Positions 56,407 to 64,000 of a DNA stretch of 64,000 nucleotides are shown in pieces. Source of the stretch: Actinomycetospora chibensis (GTDB taxonomy: Bacteria > Actinomycetota > Actinomycetes > Mycobacteriales > Pseudonocardiaceae); NCBI RefSeq assembly GCF_028737215.1, contig NZ_JAQZAM010000016.1, positions 1 to 64,000 on the forward strand. The letters are read 5' to 3'. The position numbers and the translations under genes were made by a program. The notes under the pieces are model-generated. The model was not told the DNA's origin. It ran no database searches and saw only the letters and a program-made list of their open reading frames with translations. How positions within the stretch are numbered: the first letter of the stretch is position 1; each line of letters opens with the position of its first letter.

Positions 56407-58377
56407 TCAGGCGCGCGCGGTGGCGCCGGTGTACTGGACGAGGAACGCGGCCACCAGGTCCGTCGCCTCCTTCTGTGCGGCCGCCAGCCCGGGCCGTGTC
56501 CCGCCGAACGCGATGCCCCCGCTCCACGGCGCCTCGGTGGGCAGCAGCGCGCACCGGATCAGGTGCCCGGCGCCGGGGAAGGCGTGGTGCTGGTCGTCGA
56601 CGCGGGCGCGACGCGCCAGCAGGGTCCGCGCCATCGGGCCGGAGGGCCAGAGCGCGTCGTCCTCGCCGGTGAGGACGAGCAGGGGACAGGCGACGTTCTC
56701 GGCCGCGATGGCCGCGTCGGCCCCGTCGATCGTGTCCCGCGCGAGGCCCGCCTCGTAGGCCGGACGCAGTCGCAGGAGGGTCGGCCGGTGCGCCGCGACG
56801 TCGCGCCGGACGCTCAGGGCATGGCGCACGAGCTGCCCCATCAGCACCCCGCTGGGGAGGGGCTGCCACGGCAGCGGGGCGCCGCGCAGCGTCCAGGAGG
56901 GGGTGCCGGGCACCTCGCCGCCGCCGCCGACCGCCTGCCACGTGACGCTGCTCGGGCTGACGAGCACGAGCGCGGTCGGGTGGACGAGCCCCGCGGCCGC
57001 GGCGGCGAGGACCCCCTCGGAGCCGCGCGAGATCGCCGTCGCGCCCACCCGCCCCGGGTCGACCGCGGCGTGGCCCGCGAGGAGGTCGAACGCCTCCGCG
57101 AACCGTTCCAGCGGCACCTCCCGGATCGCCGTCGCGGCGTCCTCCTCGGTGATCCACGAGGCCGCGAGCGCCACCAGACCCCGCGAGGCCAGCGCCGCCG
57201 CGAGCCCGATCTGGGAGTCCGACCCGCCCTCGGAGCCGCCGAAGCACGCGACCGCGGCCAGCCGGTCACCGGCGGCCGCGTCGGCGGGGAGCGCGAGGTG
57301 GGCGACGCGGCCACCGAGGTGCACGGTCTCGATCCGCACGCCGGGACCGGCCGCGTGCCGCCGGACGGTGCGCGTCGCGGACCGCCCGCCCGAGCGGGCA
57401 CGCACCGTGACCTGCCACGGCTCGGCCGGCGGGACGAACATCGAGGGCGTCGGGTCCCCGCCGCCCGACAAGCCGTCGGGCGCGTCGACGCAGCGCATCG
57501 CCCAGATCGGGGCGTCGCCGTCGGGGGCGTCCCAGTCGCCGCCGGTGGGGGTGGCCCGGTCCGGGTCGACGACGCCGTCGGCGCCGGCGGGCAGCGTCGC
57601 ACGCGAGCGCCACGCGCGGCCCACGAGGTCGGTGCCCTCGACCTCGAGCTCGACGGGCCCGTCGGCGCCACGCACGACGAGGTCGAACGGCTCGTCGTGG
57701 CGCCGGTCGGCGGCGAGGTCGATCTCCAGCCCGTCGGCCGCGTCGGGCGGCGGGGTGCCCTGGGCCACGGGCGCCGGGTCACCGGCGGAGCGGGCGTCGA
57801 CCTCCGCCGACCGCGACGCGAACCACGGCGGGAACGCCCCCGAGATCGTGCCGCCCAGCCCGAGCAGGACGAACGGCGCCACCCAGTAGCAGAGGATCGA
57901 CAGGGTGTCGGTCGAATCCAGCATGGTGGCCGACCCGTCGACGATCGGGGGGATCGCCGAGAGCAGCGTCATCAGTGCGAACAGCCCGGCCCACATCCAG
58001 GTCATCGCCGTGGTGATCGCGCGGAACCCGTCGGTGCGGGCCGTGACGGCGTCGACGGTCGGCGTCGCGTAGTCCAGGACGAACGGGCGCCCGAGGGCGA
58101 GCCCCGCGAGCACGACGGCCAGCAGCCCGGCGTTGCCCAGCGGCTGCAGCCAGCGCTCGAGCACGTCGTCCGGGACCACGAACGCGAGGACCGCCAGGAC
58201 GACGAAGACCACGAGCGTGCCGGTGTCGAGCGTCCGGCCCGGTGCGTGCCGGAGTCGCCCGACCAGCAGCGCCAGCCCGGAGACGGGCACCGCGACCAGC
58301 ACCGCGAGCTGGAACGGGACGTTGCCGACGAGGACCCAGTAGACGATCCAGGGCAGGAAGCCGACGACGAAGGCCAT
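56407..58377 (-). CDS. Membrane domain fused to acyl-CoA thioester hydrolase/BAAT
   Basis: A 656-residue protein of unusual design. Residues 1-185 hold about five transmembrane helices (MAFVVGFLPWIVYWVLV, FQLAVLVAVPVSGLALLVG, LVVFVVLAVLAFVV, and two more). Residues about 205-375 resemble the N-terminal beta domain of acyl-CoA thioesterases (FDLVVRGADGPVELEVEGTDLVGRAWRSRA), and residues about 385-650 the BAAT C-terminal alpha/beta hydrolase, with the nucleophile region VGATAISRGSEGVLAAA, LLVLTGEDDALWPSGPM (Asp) and GAGHLIRCALLPTE (His). It may hydrolyse or transfer acyl groups at the membrane. The membrane fusion is rare to my knowledge. Confidence 0.78.
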   Translation of the reverse strand: MAFVVGFLPWIVYWVLVGNVPFQLAVLVAVPVSGLALLVGRLRHAPGRTLDTGTLVVFVVLAVLAFVVPDDVLERWLQPLGNAGLLAVVLAGLALGRPFVLDYATPTVDAVTARTDGFRAITTAMTWMWAGLFALMTLLSAIPPIVDGSATMLDSTDTLSILCYWVAPFVLLGLGGTISGAFPPWFASRSAEVDARSAGDPAPVAQGTPPPDAADGLEIDLAADRRHDEPFDLVVRGADGPVELEVEGTDLVGRAWRSRATLPAGADGVVDPDRATPTGGDWDAPDGDAPIWAMRCVDAPDGLSGGGDPTPSMFVPPAEPWQVTVRARSGGRSATRTVRRHAAGPGVRIETVHLGGRVAHLALPADAAAGDRLAAVACFGGSEGGSDSQIGLAAALASRGLVALAASWITEEDAATAIREVPLERFAEAFDLLAGHAAVDPGRVGATAISRGSEGVLAAAAAGLVHPTALVLVSPSSVTWQAVGGGGEVPGTPSWTLRGAPLPWQPLPSGVLMGQLVRHALSVRRDVAAHRPTLLRLRPAYEAGLARDTIDGADAAIAAENVACPLLVLTGEDDALWPSGPMARTLLARRARVDDQHHAFPGAGHLIRCALLPTEAPWSGGIAFGGTRPGLAAAQKEATDLVAAFLVQYTGATARA

Positions 58378-58437
58378 GCCCGGATGATCGGGCCCGCGCG
58401 GCTCAGGGCAGAGAGTCGGTGGCCCCCGTCGCCCGAT

Positions 58438-58455
58438 CGGACGAGTCGTCGTCCG
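58438..58455. promoter_or_regulatory. Inverted repeat between BAAT fusion and PucR genes
   Basis: CGGACGA-GTCG-TCGTCCG, perfect 7-bp arms, in the divergent intergenic region. It is a candidate operator for the PucR-type regulator on its own gene or the fusion gene. Confidence 0.4.
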
Positions 58456-58534
58456 GCGCCGGCCCGGACGGGATGGGCTCGGAGCGCTTCGTGTGACGTG
58501 GACCGCACAGCCCGTGGCACGGCATGCTGCCGTG

Positions 58535-59749
58535 ATGGCCGCTCCCGCCCGCCCGGACGCCGCCCGGGAGACGCGCACCGTGCTGTGCCGGGCGCTGCTG
58601 GAGGACGTCGACGGCCTCGCCGACCGGCTCACCCGGCGGATCCTCGAGCGGGAGGACGTCTACGGGGTGCTCGGCGTGCCGGTGCGCGACGACCTCCGCG
58701 CGACGTGCCGGGCGAGCCTCGAGCGCCTGCTCACCCAGCTCGCGGGCGACCTGCCCGACGACGTCGACGCGGCTGCCCTCACCGTCGACACCGGGCGTCG
58801 CCGGGCGCGCCAGGGGGTGCCGCTCGAGGTCGTGCTGCGCGCCTACCGCCAGTGCGGGCGGCTGGTCTGGGAGCGGATGCGGGCAGTGTCGCAGGAGCGC
58901 TTCGCCGGGGCGCACGACGCGGCGCTGCTCGTCGTCGCCGACGACGTCTGGCGCATCCTCGACGCGAGCTCCGACCGTCTCGTCGACGCCTACCGGCGCG
59001 AGGAGACGCGGCTGCGCGGCCTCGAGCTGGGCCGGCGCTGGGCGGTGCTCGAGGGCCTGCTCGCCGGGCGTGGGCGCGAGCCCGGCGCGGCCCGGGACGC
59101 GGCCCGGGTGCTCGACGTGGGGGAGGACGCCGAGGTCCTCTGCGTCGTCGCGCCCTTCGGGGAGGCCGACGACGACCCGCTGCCCGCACCGGCCGAGGCC
59201 CTCGCCGGCGTCGCGACCTCGATCTGGCACACCCGCGCCGCCGAGGTCGTGGGCGTGGTCGTGCCTCCCGAGGACGCGTCGGCCGCGGTCCCGGCCGTGC
59301 TCGCGGCGCTGCGCCGGCGCGCCCAGGGGCCGGTGGGCGTGTCCCCGGTGGTGCGCGGGCTCGGCGAGCTCGACGTCGCCCACCGGTGGGCGCGGCTCGC
59401 GGCCCGAACGCTCCCGCTCGGTACGGGCGCCGTCGCCGGGCTCGACGAGCGCCTGCCCGAGGCCCTGCTCGGCGAGGCGCCGGACCTCGTGCCCCGGCTG
59501 CGCCGCGCCGCCCTCGGCGACCTGCTCGACCTGCCCGGGCCCGAGCGCGCCACTCTCCTCGCCACCCTGCGCGCCGTCCTCGACGCCGACGGCTCGCCCT
59601 CGCACGCCGCGTCCGCCCTGTACTGCCACCGCAACACGGTCATGTACCGGCTCGCGCGGATCGAGACGCTCACCGGTCGCCGCCTCGCCGACGCCCGCGA
59701 CCGCCTGCTCCTCGGCCTCGCCCTCGTCGCGGCGGACGAGCCGGGCTGA
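58535..59749 (+). CDS. PucR/CdaR-family transcriptional regulator
   Basis: A 404-residue activator. The N-terminal helical part (LEDVDGLADRLTRRILEREDVYGVLG, GRRRARQGVPLEVVLRAYRQCGRLVWERM) is the RsbRD-like sensor, the middle is a GGDEF-like relic, and the C-terminal PucR HTH_30 is complete: LYCHRNTVMYRLARIETLTGRRLADARDRLLLGLAL (shortened). The ATG at 58535 is preferred; a start 42 bp earlier is possible. It is divergent from the membrane-BAAT gene, a possible target. A long hairpin follows its stop. Confidence 0.82.
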   Translation: MAAPARPDAARETRTVLCRALLEDVDGLADRLTRRILEREDVYGVLGVPVRDDLRATCRASLERLLTQLAGDLPDDVDAAALTVDTGRRRARQGVPLEVVLRAYRQCGRLVWERMRAVSQERFAGAHDAALLVVADDVWRILDASSDRLVDAYRREETRLRGLELGRRWAVLEGLLAGRGREPGAARDAARVLDVGEDAEVLCVVAPFGEADDDPLPAPAEALAGVATSIWHTRAAEVVGVVVPPEDASAAVPAVLAALRRRAQGPVGVSPVVRGLGELDVAHRWARLAARTLPLGTGAVAGLDERLPEALLGEAPDLVPRLRRAALGDLLDLPGPERATLLATLRAVLDADGSPSHAASALYCHRNTVMYRLARIETLTGRRLADARDRLLLGLALVAADEPG

Positions 59750-59767
59750 GCCGGGGCTCTTCCGTGA

Positions 59768-59827
59768 GATCACGGGCACGTGGCGCACCTCGCGTGGCTC
59801 TCCCAGGTGCGTGAGGTGCCCGTGATC
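59768..59827 (+). terminator. Long hairpin after PucR gene
   Basis: Perfect 12-bp outer arms GATCACGGGCAC and complement (59768-59779, 59816-59827), extended inward by CGCACCT on both sides with few mismatches, giving about 23 paired positions. It lies 18 bp past the PucR stop and before the GntR gene. Confidence 0.65.
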
Positions 59828-59876
59828 GTGAGGGGAGGGGCGGGCAAACCTCTCGGCGCGACAAATCCCATAGGAT

Positions 59877-60563
59877 ATGGTCGCGCTCGTGGACACCGGC
59901 CTGCTCGGCGACGCCCCGGCGCTCCCCGAGCGCGTGGAGCTGCAGCTCCGCGAGCGGATCCTCGCCGGCGACCTGCGCCCCGGTACCTTCCTGCGCCCCG
60001 ACCGCCTGGCCGTCGAGCTCGGCGTCAGCCCCACGCCGGTGCGCGAGGCGCTGCAGGCGCTGCGCGCCGACGACATGGTGCGCGCCCTGCCCCGCCGCGG
60101 GTTCGTGGTCGCGCCGCTGGAGCGCGGCGACGTGATCGACCTGTTCGCCGTCCAGGCCCGGATCACCGGCGAGCTCGCGGCCCGCGCCGCCCGTGCACTC
60201 GACGCCGAGGGCCTCGCGGGCCTCCGGGTCCGCGCCGCGGAGGTCGATGCGCTCATCGAGGCCGGCGAACCCGGCGACCTCGCCCAGGCCGAGCGCCGCT
60301 TCCACACCGCGCTCAACCGCGCGTCCGGTGCCCGCAAGCTCGCCTGGCTCGTCGGGCGCGCCGCGCACTACCTGCCCCCGCGCTTCTACACCGACCGCCG
60401 CGCCTGGCGCACCGCCACCGTGGCGGCCCACCGCACCCTGCTCGACGCGCTCGCCGCGGGCGATCCCGACACCGCCCGCGCGGCGATGGAGGGCCACGTC
60501 CTCGACGGCCGCGACCTGCTCGTCGCCCACCTGGAGGCCGTCGGCTTCTGGGACGAGACCTGA
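59877..60563 (+). CDS. GntR-family regulator, FCD subgroup
   Basis: A 228-residue regulator with the winged helix LPERVELQLRERILAGDLRPGTFLRPDRLAVELGVSPTPVREALQALRADDMV (shortened) and an FCD domain (DLFAVQARITGELAARAARAL, RRFHTALNRASGARKLAWLV, HRTLLDALAAGDPDTARAAMEGHV). An inverted repeat ATCC-CATA-GGAT (59865-59876) touches the ATG and is a likely self-operator. The acyl-CoA dehydrogenase gene follows after 28 bp in the same direction. Confidence 0.87.
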   Translation: MVALVDTGLLGDAPALPERVELQLRERILAGDLRPGTFLRPDRLAVELGVSPTPVREALQALRADDMVRALPRRGFVVAPLERGDVIDLFAVQARITGELAARAARALDAEGLAGLRVRAAEVDALIEAGEPGDLAQAERRFHTALNRASGARKLAWLVGRAAHYLPPRFYTDRRAWRTATVAAHRTLLDALAAGDPDTARAAMEGHVLDGRDLLVAHLEAVGFWDET

Positions 60564-60591
60564 CACCAGAAGAGAACACCGGAGGCCGACG

Positions 60592-61728
60592 ATGCCCGTC
60601 ACCCTGACCGAGGAACAGCAGGACTTCGCGAACGCGATCGGCGAGTTCGCCCGCCGCGAGGTGCCCGACAAGGCGCGTCGCGACGAGCTGACCGCCGAGG
60701 GTCCGCACTCGATGGAGATCTATCGCAAGATGGCCGACCAGGGCTGGCTCGGCATCGCGCTGCCCGAGGCCTACGGCGGCTCCGGCGGGTCGATGACCGA
60801 CCTGCTCGTCTTCCTCGAGGAGACCTCGTACCACCAGATTCCCATCGGCGGCTTCGGCACGACGATCATCACCGCGGCGGCCCTGGAGCGCAGCGGCTCC
60901 GAGGAGCAGAAGCAGCAGCTGCTCGGCGAGGTGATCAACGGGGAGCTGCTGGCGATCTCGATGTCCGAGCCCGGCGCCGGGTCCGACGTCGGCGGCCTGA
61001 CCTGCAAGGCCGAGAAGACCGAGAACGGCTGGGTGGTCAACGGCCAGAAGACGTGGTGCTCCAACGCCCACATCTCGAAGCACATCCTGCTGGTGGCGCG
61101 CACGTCCACCGACGGCGGCAAGCACGACGGCCTGACGATGTTCATGGTGCCGACCGACGCCGACGGGCTCGAGATGCACGGCATCGAGACGATGGGCGGC
61201 AAGGAGGTCAACGACCTCTACTTCACCGACTGCCACCTGCCCGCCGACGCCGTCGTCGGCACCGAGGGGCAGGGCTGGCGCCAGCTCATGGCCGGGCTGA
61301 ACCTCGAGCGCATGATCCTCGCCGGGCTGATGCTCGGGCTCGCGCGCCGCGCGTTCGACGACACCGTCGCCTACGTCAAGGAGCGCCACCAGTTCGGCCG
61401 GCCGGTCGGCAGCTTCCAGGCCATGCGCCACCGCATCGCCGACAACGCCACCGAGCTCGCGGCCACGAAGCTGCTGGTGCACGACACCGCGCGCACCATC
61501 GACGCCAACCCGGGCGCGCTGTTCCCGCGCGAGGCGTCGATGGCCAAGCTCAAGGCCACCGAGCTGGCCAAGCACCTCTCGCTCGAGGGCATGCAGATGC
61601 TCGGCGGCTACGGCTACGCCACCGAGTACGGCATGGAGCGCCTGCTGCGCCAGAGCGTCGTCTCGACCGTGTACGGCGGCACGAGCGAGATCCAGCGCGA
61701 CATCATCGGTAAGTCCTACGGACTCTGA
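60592..61728 (+). CDS. Acyl-CoA dehydrogenase
   Basis: A 378-residue FAD-dependent acyl-CoA dehydrogenase of normal length. Seen are EGPHSMEIYRKMADQGWLGIALPEAYGGSGG, the FAD/substrate text ISMSEPGAGSDVGGL and NGQKTWCSNAHIS, FGRPVGSFQAMRHRIADN and the C-terminal EGMQMLGGYGYATEYGMERLLRQSVVSTVYGGTSEIQRDII (shortened). The usual catalytic Glu position lies in the last stretch (YGGTSEIQ). GGAGG precedes the ATG. It is in operon with the GntR gene and overlaps the convergent AMP ligase by 13 bp, so it probably oxidises the acyl-CoA made by that enzyme. Confidence 0.9.
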   Translation: MPVTLTEEQQDFANAIGEFARREVPDKARRDELTAEGPHSMEIYRKMADQGWLGIALPEAYGGSGGSMTDLLVFLEETSYHQIPIGGFGTTIITAAALERSGSEEQKQQLLGEVINGELLAISMSEPGAGSDVGGLTCKAEKTENGWVVNGQKTWCSNAHISKHILLVARTSTDGGKHDGLTMFMVPTDADGLEMHGIETMGGKEVNDLYFTDCHLPADAVVGTEGQGWRQLMAGLNLERMILAGLMLGLARRAFDDTVAYVKERHQFGRPVGSFQAMRHRIADNATELAATKLLVHDTARTIDANPGALFPREASMAKLKATELAKHLSLEGMQMLGGYGYATEYGMERLLRQSVVSTVYGGTSEIQRDIIGKSYGL

Positions 61729-63419
61729 GGGGTCTCCGCCAGCTCGCCGCGCAGCGTGTCCTTGAGGACCTTGCCGGTCGCGGTGCGGGGCAACGGGCCC
61801 CCACGCCAGATCACCGTGCCGGGCACCGCGAACGATGGCAGCGCCCGGCCGAGGGCCTCCTGCAGCGCGCCGGTGTCGGGCGCGCTGCCGGGGGCGGCGA
61901 CGAGCACGGCGGCCACGTCCTCGCCGAGACGCGGGTGCGGGATCCCGACGACGGCGGCCTCGAGCACGCCCGGCTGCGCGAGCAGTGCGGCCTCGACCTC
62001 GCCGCAGTAGACGTTCTCCCCGCCGCGGACGATGACGTCCTTCGCGCGGTCCACGACGAACACCCACCCCTCGCGCCGCAGCCCGAGGTCACCGGAGGAC
62101 AGCCACCCGTCGCGCAGCACGGCGGCGGTGGCCTCGGCGTCGCGCCAGTAGCCGCGCATGATCTGAGGGCCGCGGAAGCACAGCTCGCCCACGACGCCGT
62201 CGGGCACCTCGGTGCCCGTGGCCGGGTCGACGACCCGTAGCTCCGCCCCGGGGACCGGGCGGCCGACGCTGTCGGGGTGCGCGGCGTAGTCGGCGCCGGT
62301 GTTGGCGCAGATCGCCGACGTGGTCTCCGTGGCGCCGTACCCGTTGGCCGCCGACGCCCGTCCCGCCAGCTTTGTGGCCACCCGCTGCACCAGGGGCGGG
62401 GGGATCGGGGCGCCGCCCATCGCGATGCGGGTGAGCGACGCGGTCTCGCGCGGGTGGTCGACGGCCAGCTCGACGACGTCGCGCAGCACCGCGGGCACGC
62501 CGGACGCGGTGGTCAGCGCCTCGGAGGCGATGAGGCGCAGCGCCTCGTCGGGGTCCCAGTGGTGCAGCAGCGCGAGCGTCGCGCCGGACAGCACGGCGCC
62601 GTAGAGGCCGTTGAGCCCGGCGATGTGGAACATCGGGTAGGCCAGCAGCGTGCCGGGGCGCGTGGGGGCGGCCGCGGCATCGCCCCGCCGCGCGGCGGCC
62701 AGCGCGACGGCGCGGCCGAGGCACGCGACGTTCAGCGCGTTCGTCATGTGGTTGCGGTGGCTGCTGACGACGCCCTTCGGCCGGCCCGTGGTGCCGGAGG
62801 TGTAGATGAGCGTCGCGGTGTCGTCCGGCGCGACGTCCACCGCGGGCGGCGCCTGGTCCGAGCGACGCACGACGTCCTCCCAGGCCACCACGCCGGCCGG
62901 GGTCGGGTCCTCGCCCCGCACCCGCACGATCGTCGGGAGGTCCGGGTGGCCCGCGAGCGCGGTGACCCGCTCCGGATCGGCGACCAGCACCCGCGCTCCG
63001 GCGTGCCCGAGCGCGCCGGCGAGCTGGTCACCGGTCCACCACGCGTTGAGCGGCACGGCGACGAGGCCGGCGACCATCGCCGCCCAGAACGCCACCGTCC
63101 ACTCGGGCACGTTGCGCATCCCGATCGCCACCCGGTCGCCCGGGCGCAGCCCCTGTTCGTCGACCAGCCACGCGGCGAGCCCTGCCACCGAGCGCCGGTG
63201 CTCGCCGTAGGTGCGGCGCTCGTCGCCGTAGACGGTGAACACGCGGTCGTCCGGTGCGGGCGTCGTCAGGTAGAGCTCCCGCAGCGTGTGCGGGCCGCGC
63301 TGGTGGACGCGCATCGGGACGCCGTCGACGGTCGTGGGGACCATCGCGAACTCGCCGCCCGGCGCGGTCAGCTCCGCGAGCACCGGGCCCAGGCCGACGC
63401 GCTCGGCGTGGTCGGTCAT
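61716..63419 (-). CDS. Acyl-CoA synthetase (AMP-forming)
   Basis: A 567-residue adenylate-forming ligase. Motifs: the P-loop TLIYTSGTTGRPKGV, the A5-type NGYGATETTS, DGWLSSGDLGLRREGWVFVVDRAKDVIVRGGENVYCGEVEAALLAQPGV (shortened) and the C-terminal Lys in PRTATGKVLKDTLR. It activates a fatty or aromatic acid with ATP and CoA. A longer N-terminal lead (about 35 residues) is present. Its ATG directly follows the stop of the LLM flavoprotein gene, so these two are one operon. Confidence 0.9.
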   Translation of the reverse strand: MTDHAERVGLGPVLAELTAPGGEFAMVPTTVDGVPMRVHQRGPHTLRELYLTTPAPDDRVFTVYGDERRTYGEHRRSVAGLAAWLVDEQGLRPGDRVAIGMRNVPEWTVAFWAAMVAGLVAVPLNAWWTGDQLAGALGHAGARVLVADPERVTALAGHPDLPTIVRVRGEDPTPAGVVAWEDVVRRSDQAPPAVDVAPDDTATLIYTSGTTGRPKGVVSSHRNHMTNALNVACLGRAVALAAARRGDAAAAPTRPGTLLAYPMFHIAGLNGLYGAVLSGATLALLHHWDPDEALRLIASEALTTASGVPAVLRDVVELAVDHPRETASLTRIAMGGAPIPPPLVQRVATKLAGRASAANGYGATETTSAICANTGADYAAHPDSVGRPVPGAELRVVDPATGTEVPDGVVGELCFRGPQIMRGYWRDAEATAAVLRDGWLSSGDLGLRREGWVFVVDRAKDVIVRGGENVYCGEVEAALLAQPGVLEAAVVGIPHPRLGEDVAAVLVAAPGSAPDTGALQEALGRALPSFAVPGTVIWRGGPLPRTATGKVLKDTLRGELAETPQSP

Positions 63420-64000
63420 CTACGCGGCGGCCTTCCACCCCAGCGCCGGCCCGAGCTTGGTGGCCATGTCGGTGAGGATCTGCACGTAGTCGGCGTGCTC
63501 GAAGGTGAACGGCAGCGCGAAGACGACCTCGCGCACCTCGCGGAACGCCGGGTCGGCGTACAGCTTCTCGGCGACCTCCTCGGACGTGCCGAGCACGTCG
63601 GGTGCGGCGAGCAGCCCCGGCCCGGGCGGGCCCATCGGCGCCGCGGTGCGCGGGGTGCGCTTCTCGACGTAGGCCTCGTACTTCGCCCGCTGCTCCGCGG
63701 TGGCCGAGTCCGTGGGGATCACGACCAGGCCCTGCGACACCCGCGCGGAGTCGCCGGCGGGGTGGTGTGCCTTGAACAGCGCGATCTGGCGCTGCTGGAT
63801 CGCCGCGAAGTCCCACTTCCCGTCGGCCTCGAGGTCGCTGTCCTCGGGCTTGATGATGTTGCTCGTGAGCAGGTTCAGGCCCTGCTCGGCGGCCCACTGC
63901 GTGGAGCGCTTGCTCCCCGCGCCGTACCAGATGCGCTCGCCGAGCCCGGGGGAGTGCGGCTCGACGCGCGCCGAGAACTCCTCGAAGCCCTGCGTGCCCG
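63420..64000 (-). CDS. LLM-class flavin-dependent oxidoreductase (5' part outside window)
   Basis: The last 193 residues of a luciferase-like F420/FMN oxidoreductase; the start lies beyond 64000. Family text: IWYGAGSKRSTQWAAEQGLNLLTSNII, QRQIALFKAHHPAGDSARVSQGLVVIP, APDVLGTSEEVAEKLYADPAFREV and the terminal LPFTFEHADYVQILTDMATKLGPALGW (shortened). The flavin-site Ser/Gly turn is present. It is transcribed just before the AMP ligase with no gap, pointing to a lipid or steroid-type catabolic step; substrate unknown. Confidence 0.85.
   Translation of the reverse strand, partial: GTQGFEEFSARVEPHSPGLGERIWYGAGSKRSTQWAAEQGLNLLTSNIIKPEDSDLEADGKWDFAAIQQRQIALFKAHHPAGDSARVSQGLVVIPTDSATAEQRAKYEAYVEKRTPRTAAPMGPPGPGLLAAPDVLGTSEEVAEKLYADPAFREVREVVFALPFTFEHADYVQILTDMATKLGPALGWKAAA

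Noticed and set aside
1-64000. Mobile elements, attachment sites, tRNA or rRNA genes
   Set aside because: No transposase, integrase, terminal inverted repeats with target duplication, or RNA gene sequences were recognised on either strand.

Overview
The window comes from a very GC-rich actinobacterium. GTG starts are frequent, many operons are joined by 4-bp ATGA/GTGA overlaps, and several promoters have a TANNNT box only 6-8 nt before the start codon, as in leaderless transcripts. Class F sortase, a 13E12-type DUF222/HNH gene with an actinobacterial LexA box, an ECF sigma factor with a SnoaL-like tail and an actinobacterial type of mycosporine cluster suggest Pseudonocardiaceae (Pseudonocardia/Actinomycetospora-like); that placement is inference. 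No rRNA, tRNA, CRISPR array, insertion sequence or phage gene was found.

Layout. 1-5.9 kb: ACT-domain protein, class F sortase with a secreted repeat protein, an HTTM membrane pair, a secreted Met/His-rich protein and an SRPBCC protein. 6-18.4 kb, a metal island: cobF (cobalamin), an ankyrin protein, a translationally coupled peptide/nickel-type ABC operon (two ATPases, MFS exporter, lipoprotein, fused permease, degenerate histidine phosphatase), the cobalt transporter cbtBA, and the iron system feoA-feoB with feoB split into two coupled genes, plus a DtxR/IdeR-type regulator. 18.5-20.7 kb: an acyl-CoA dehydrogenase behind a DtxR-like palindrome, a VOC protein and a TetR regulator.

20.7-26.5 kb: a mycosporine-like amino acid (UV sunscreen) operon mysA-mysB-(TauD-like)-mysC-mysD, preceded by a HAD-family gene. 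The TauD-like gene lacks its HxD iron-binding segment and carries a perfect 36-bp hairpin at that point; the HAD protein lacks the usual Asp nucleophile. 26.6-28.8 kb: a 59-aa protein whose leader can form two mutually exclusive hairpins, one masking the ribosome binding site, then an AlaA-type aminotransferase and a DHFR/RibD-like reductase. 28.9-36 kb: an aromatic-degradation locus with two divergent operons, two extradiol dioxygenases and an FCD-type GntR regulator. 36-43 kb: methyltransferase, sigma factor, MerR regulator, a ferredoxin-reductase/desaturase pair and an MSMEG_0569-like flavoprotein.

43.5-56 kb: a frameshifted SOS-box DUF222/HNH gene, a PEP-mutase-like protein, a PobA-like hydroxylase, then an IclR regulon (amidohydrolase, iclR, and the CaiB/citryl-CoA-lyase/hydroxyquinol-dioxygenase/MetE-like operon) tied together by three copies of a 17-bp palindrome. 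Inside it lie two 5'-truncated, head-to-head gene remnants joined at a hairpin. 56-64 kb: two CsbD/coiled-coil stress-type proteins, a membrane-BAAT fusion, a PucR regulator and a fatty-acid/lipid catabolic group (GntR, acyl-CoA dehydrogenase, AMP ligase, LLM flavoprotein running off the window). All functional assignments rest on motif reading of the translated sequence; no database search was run.
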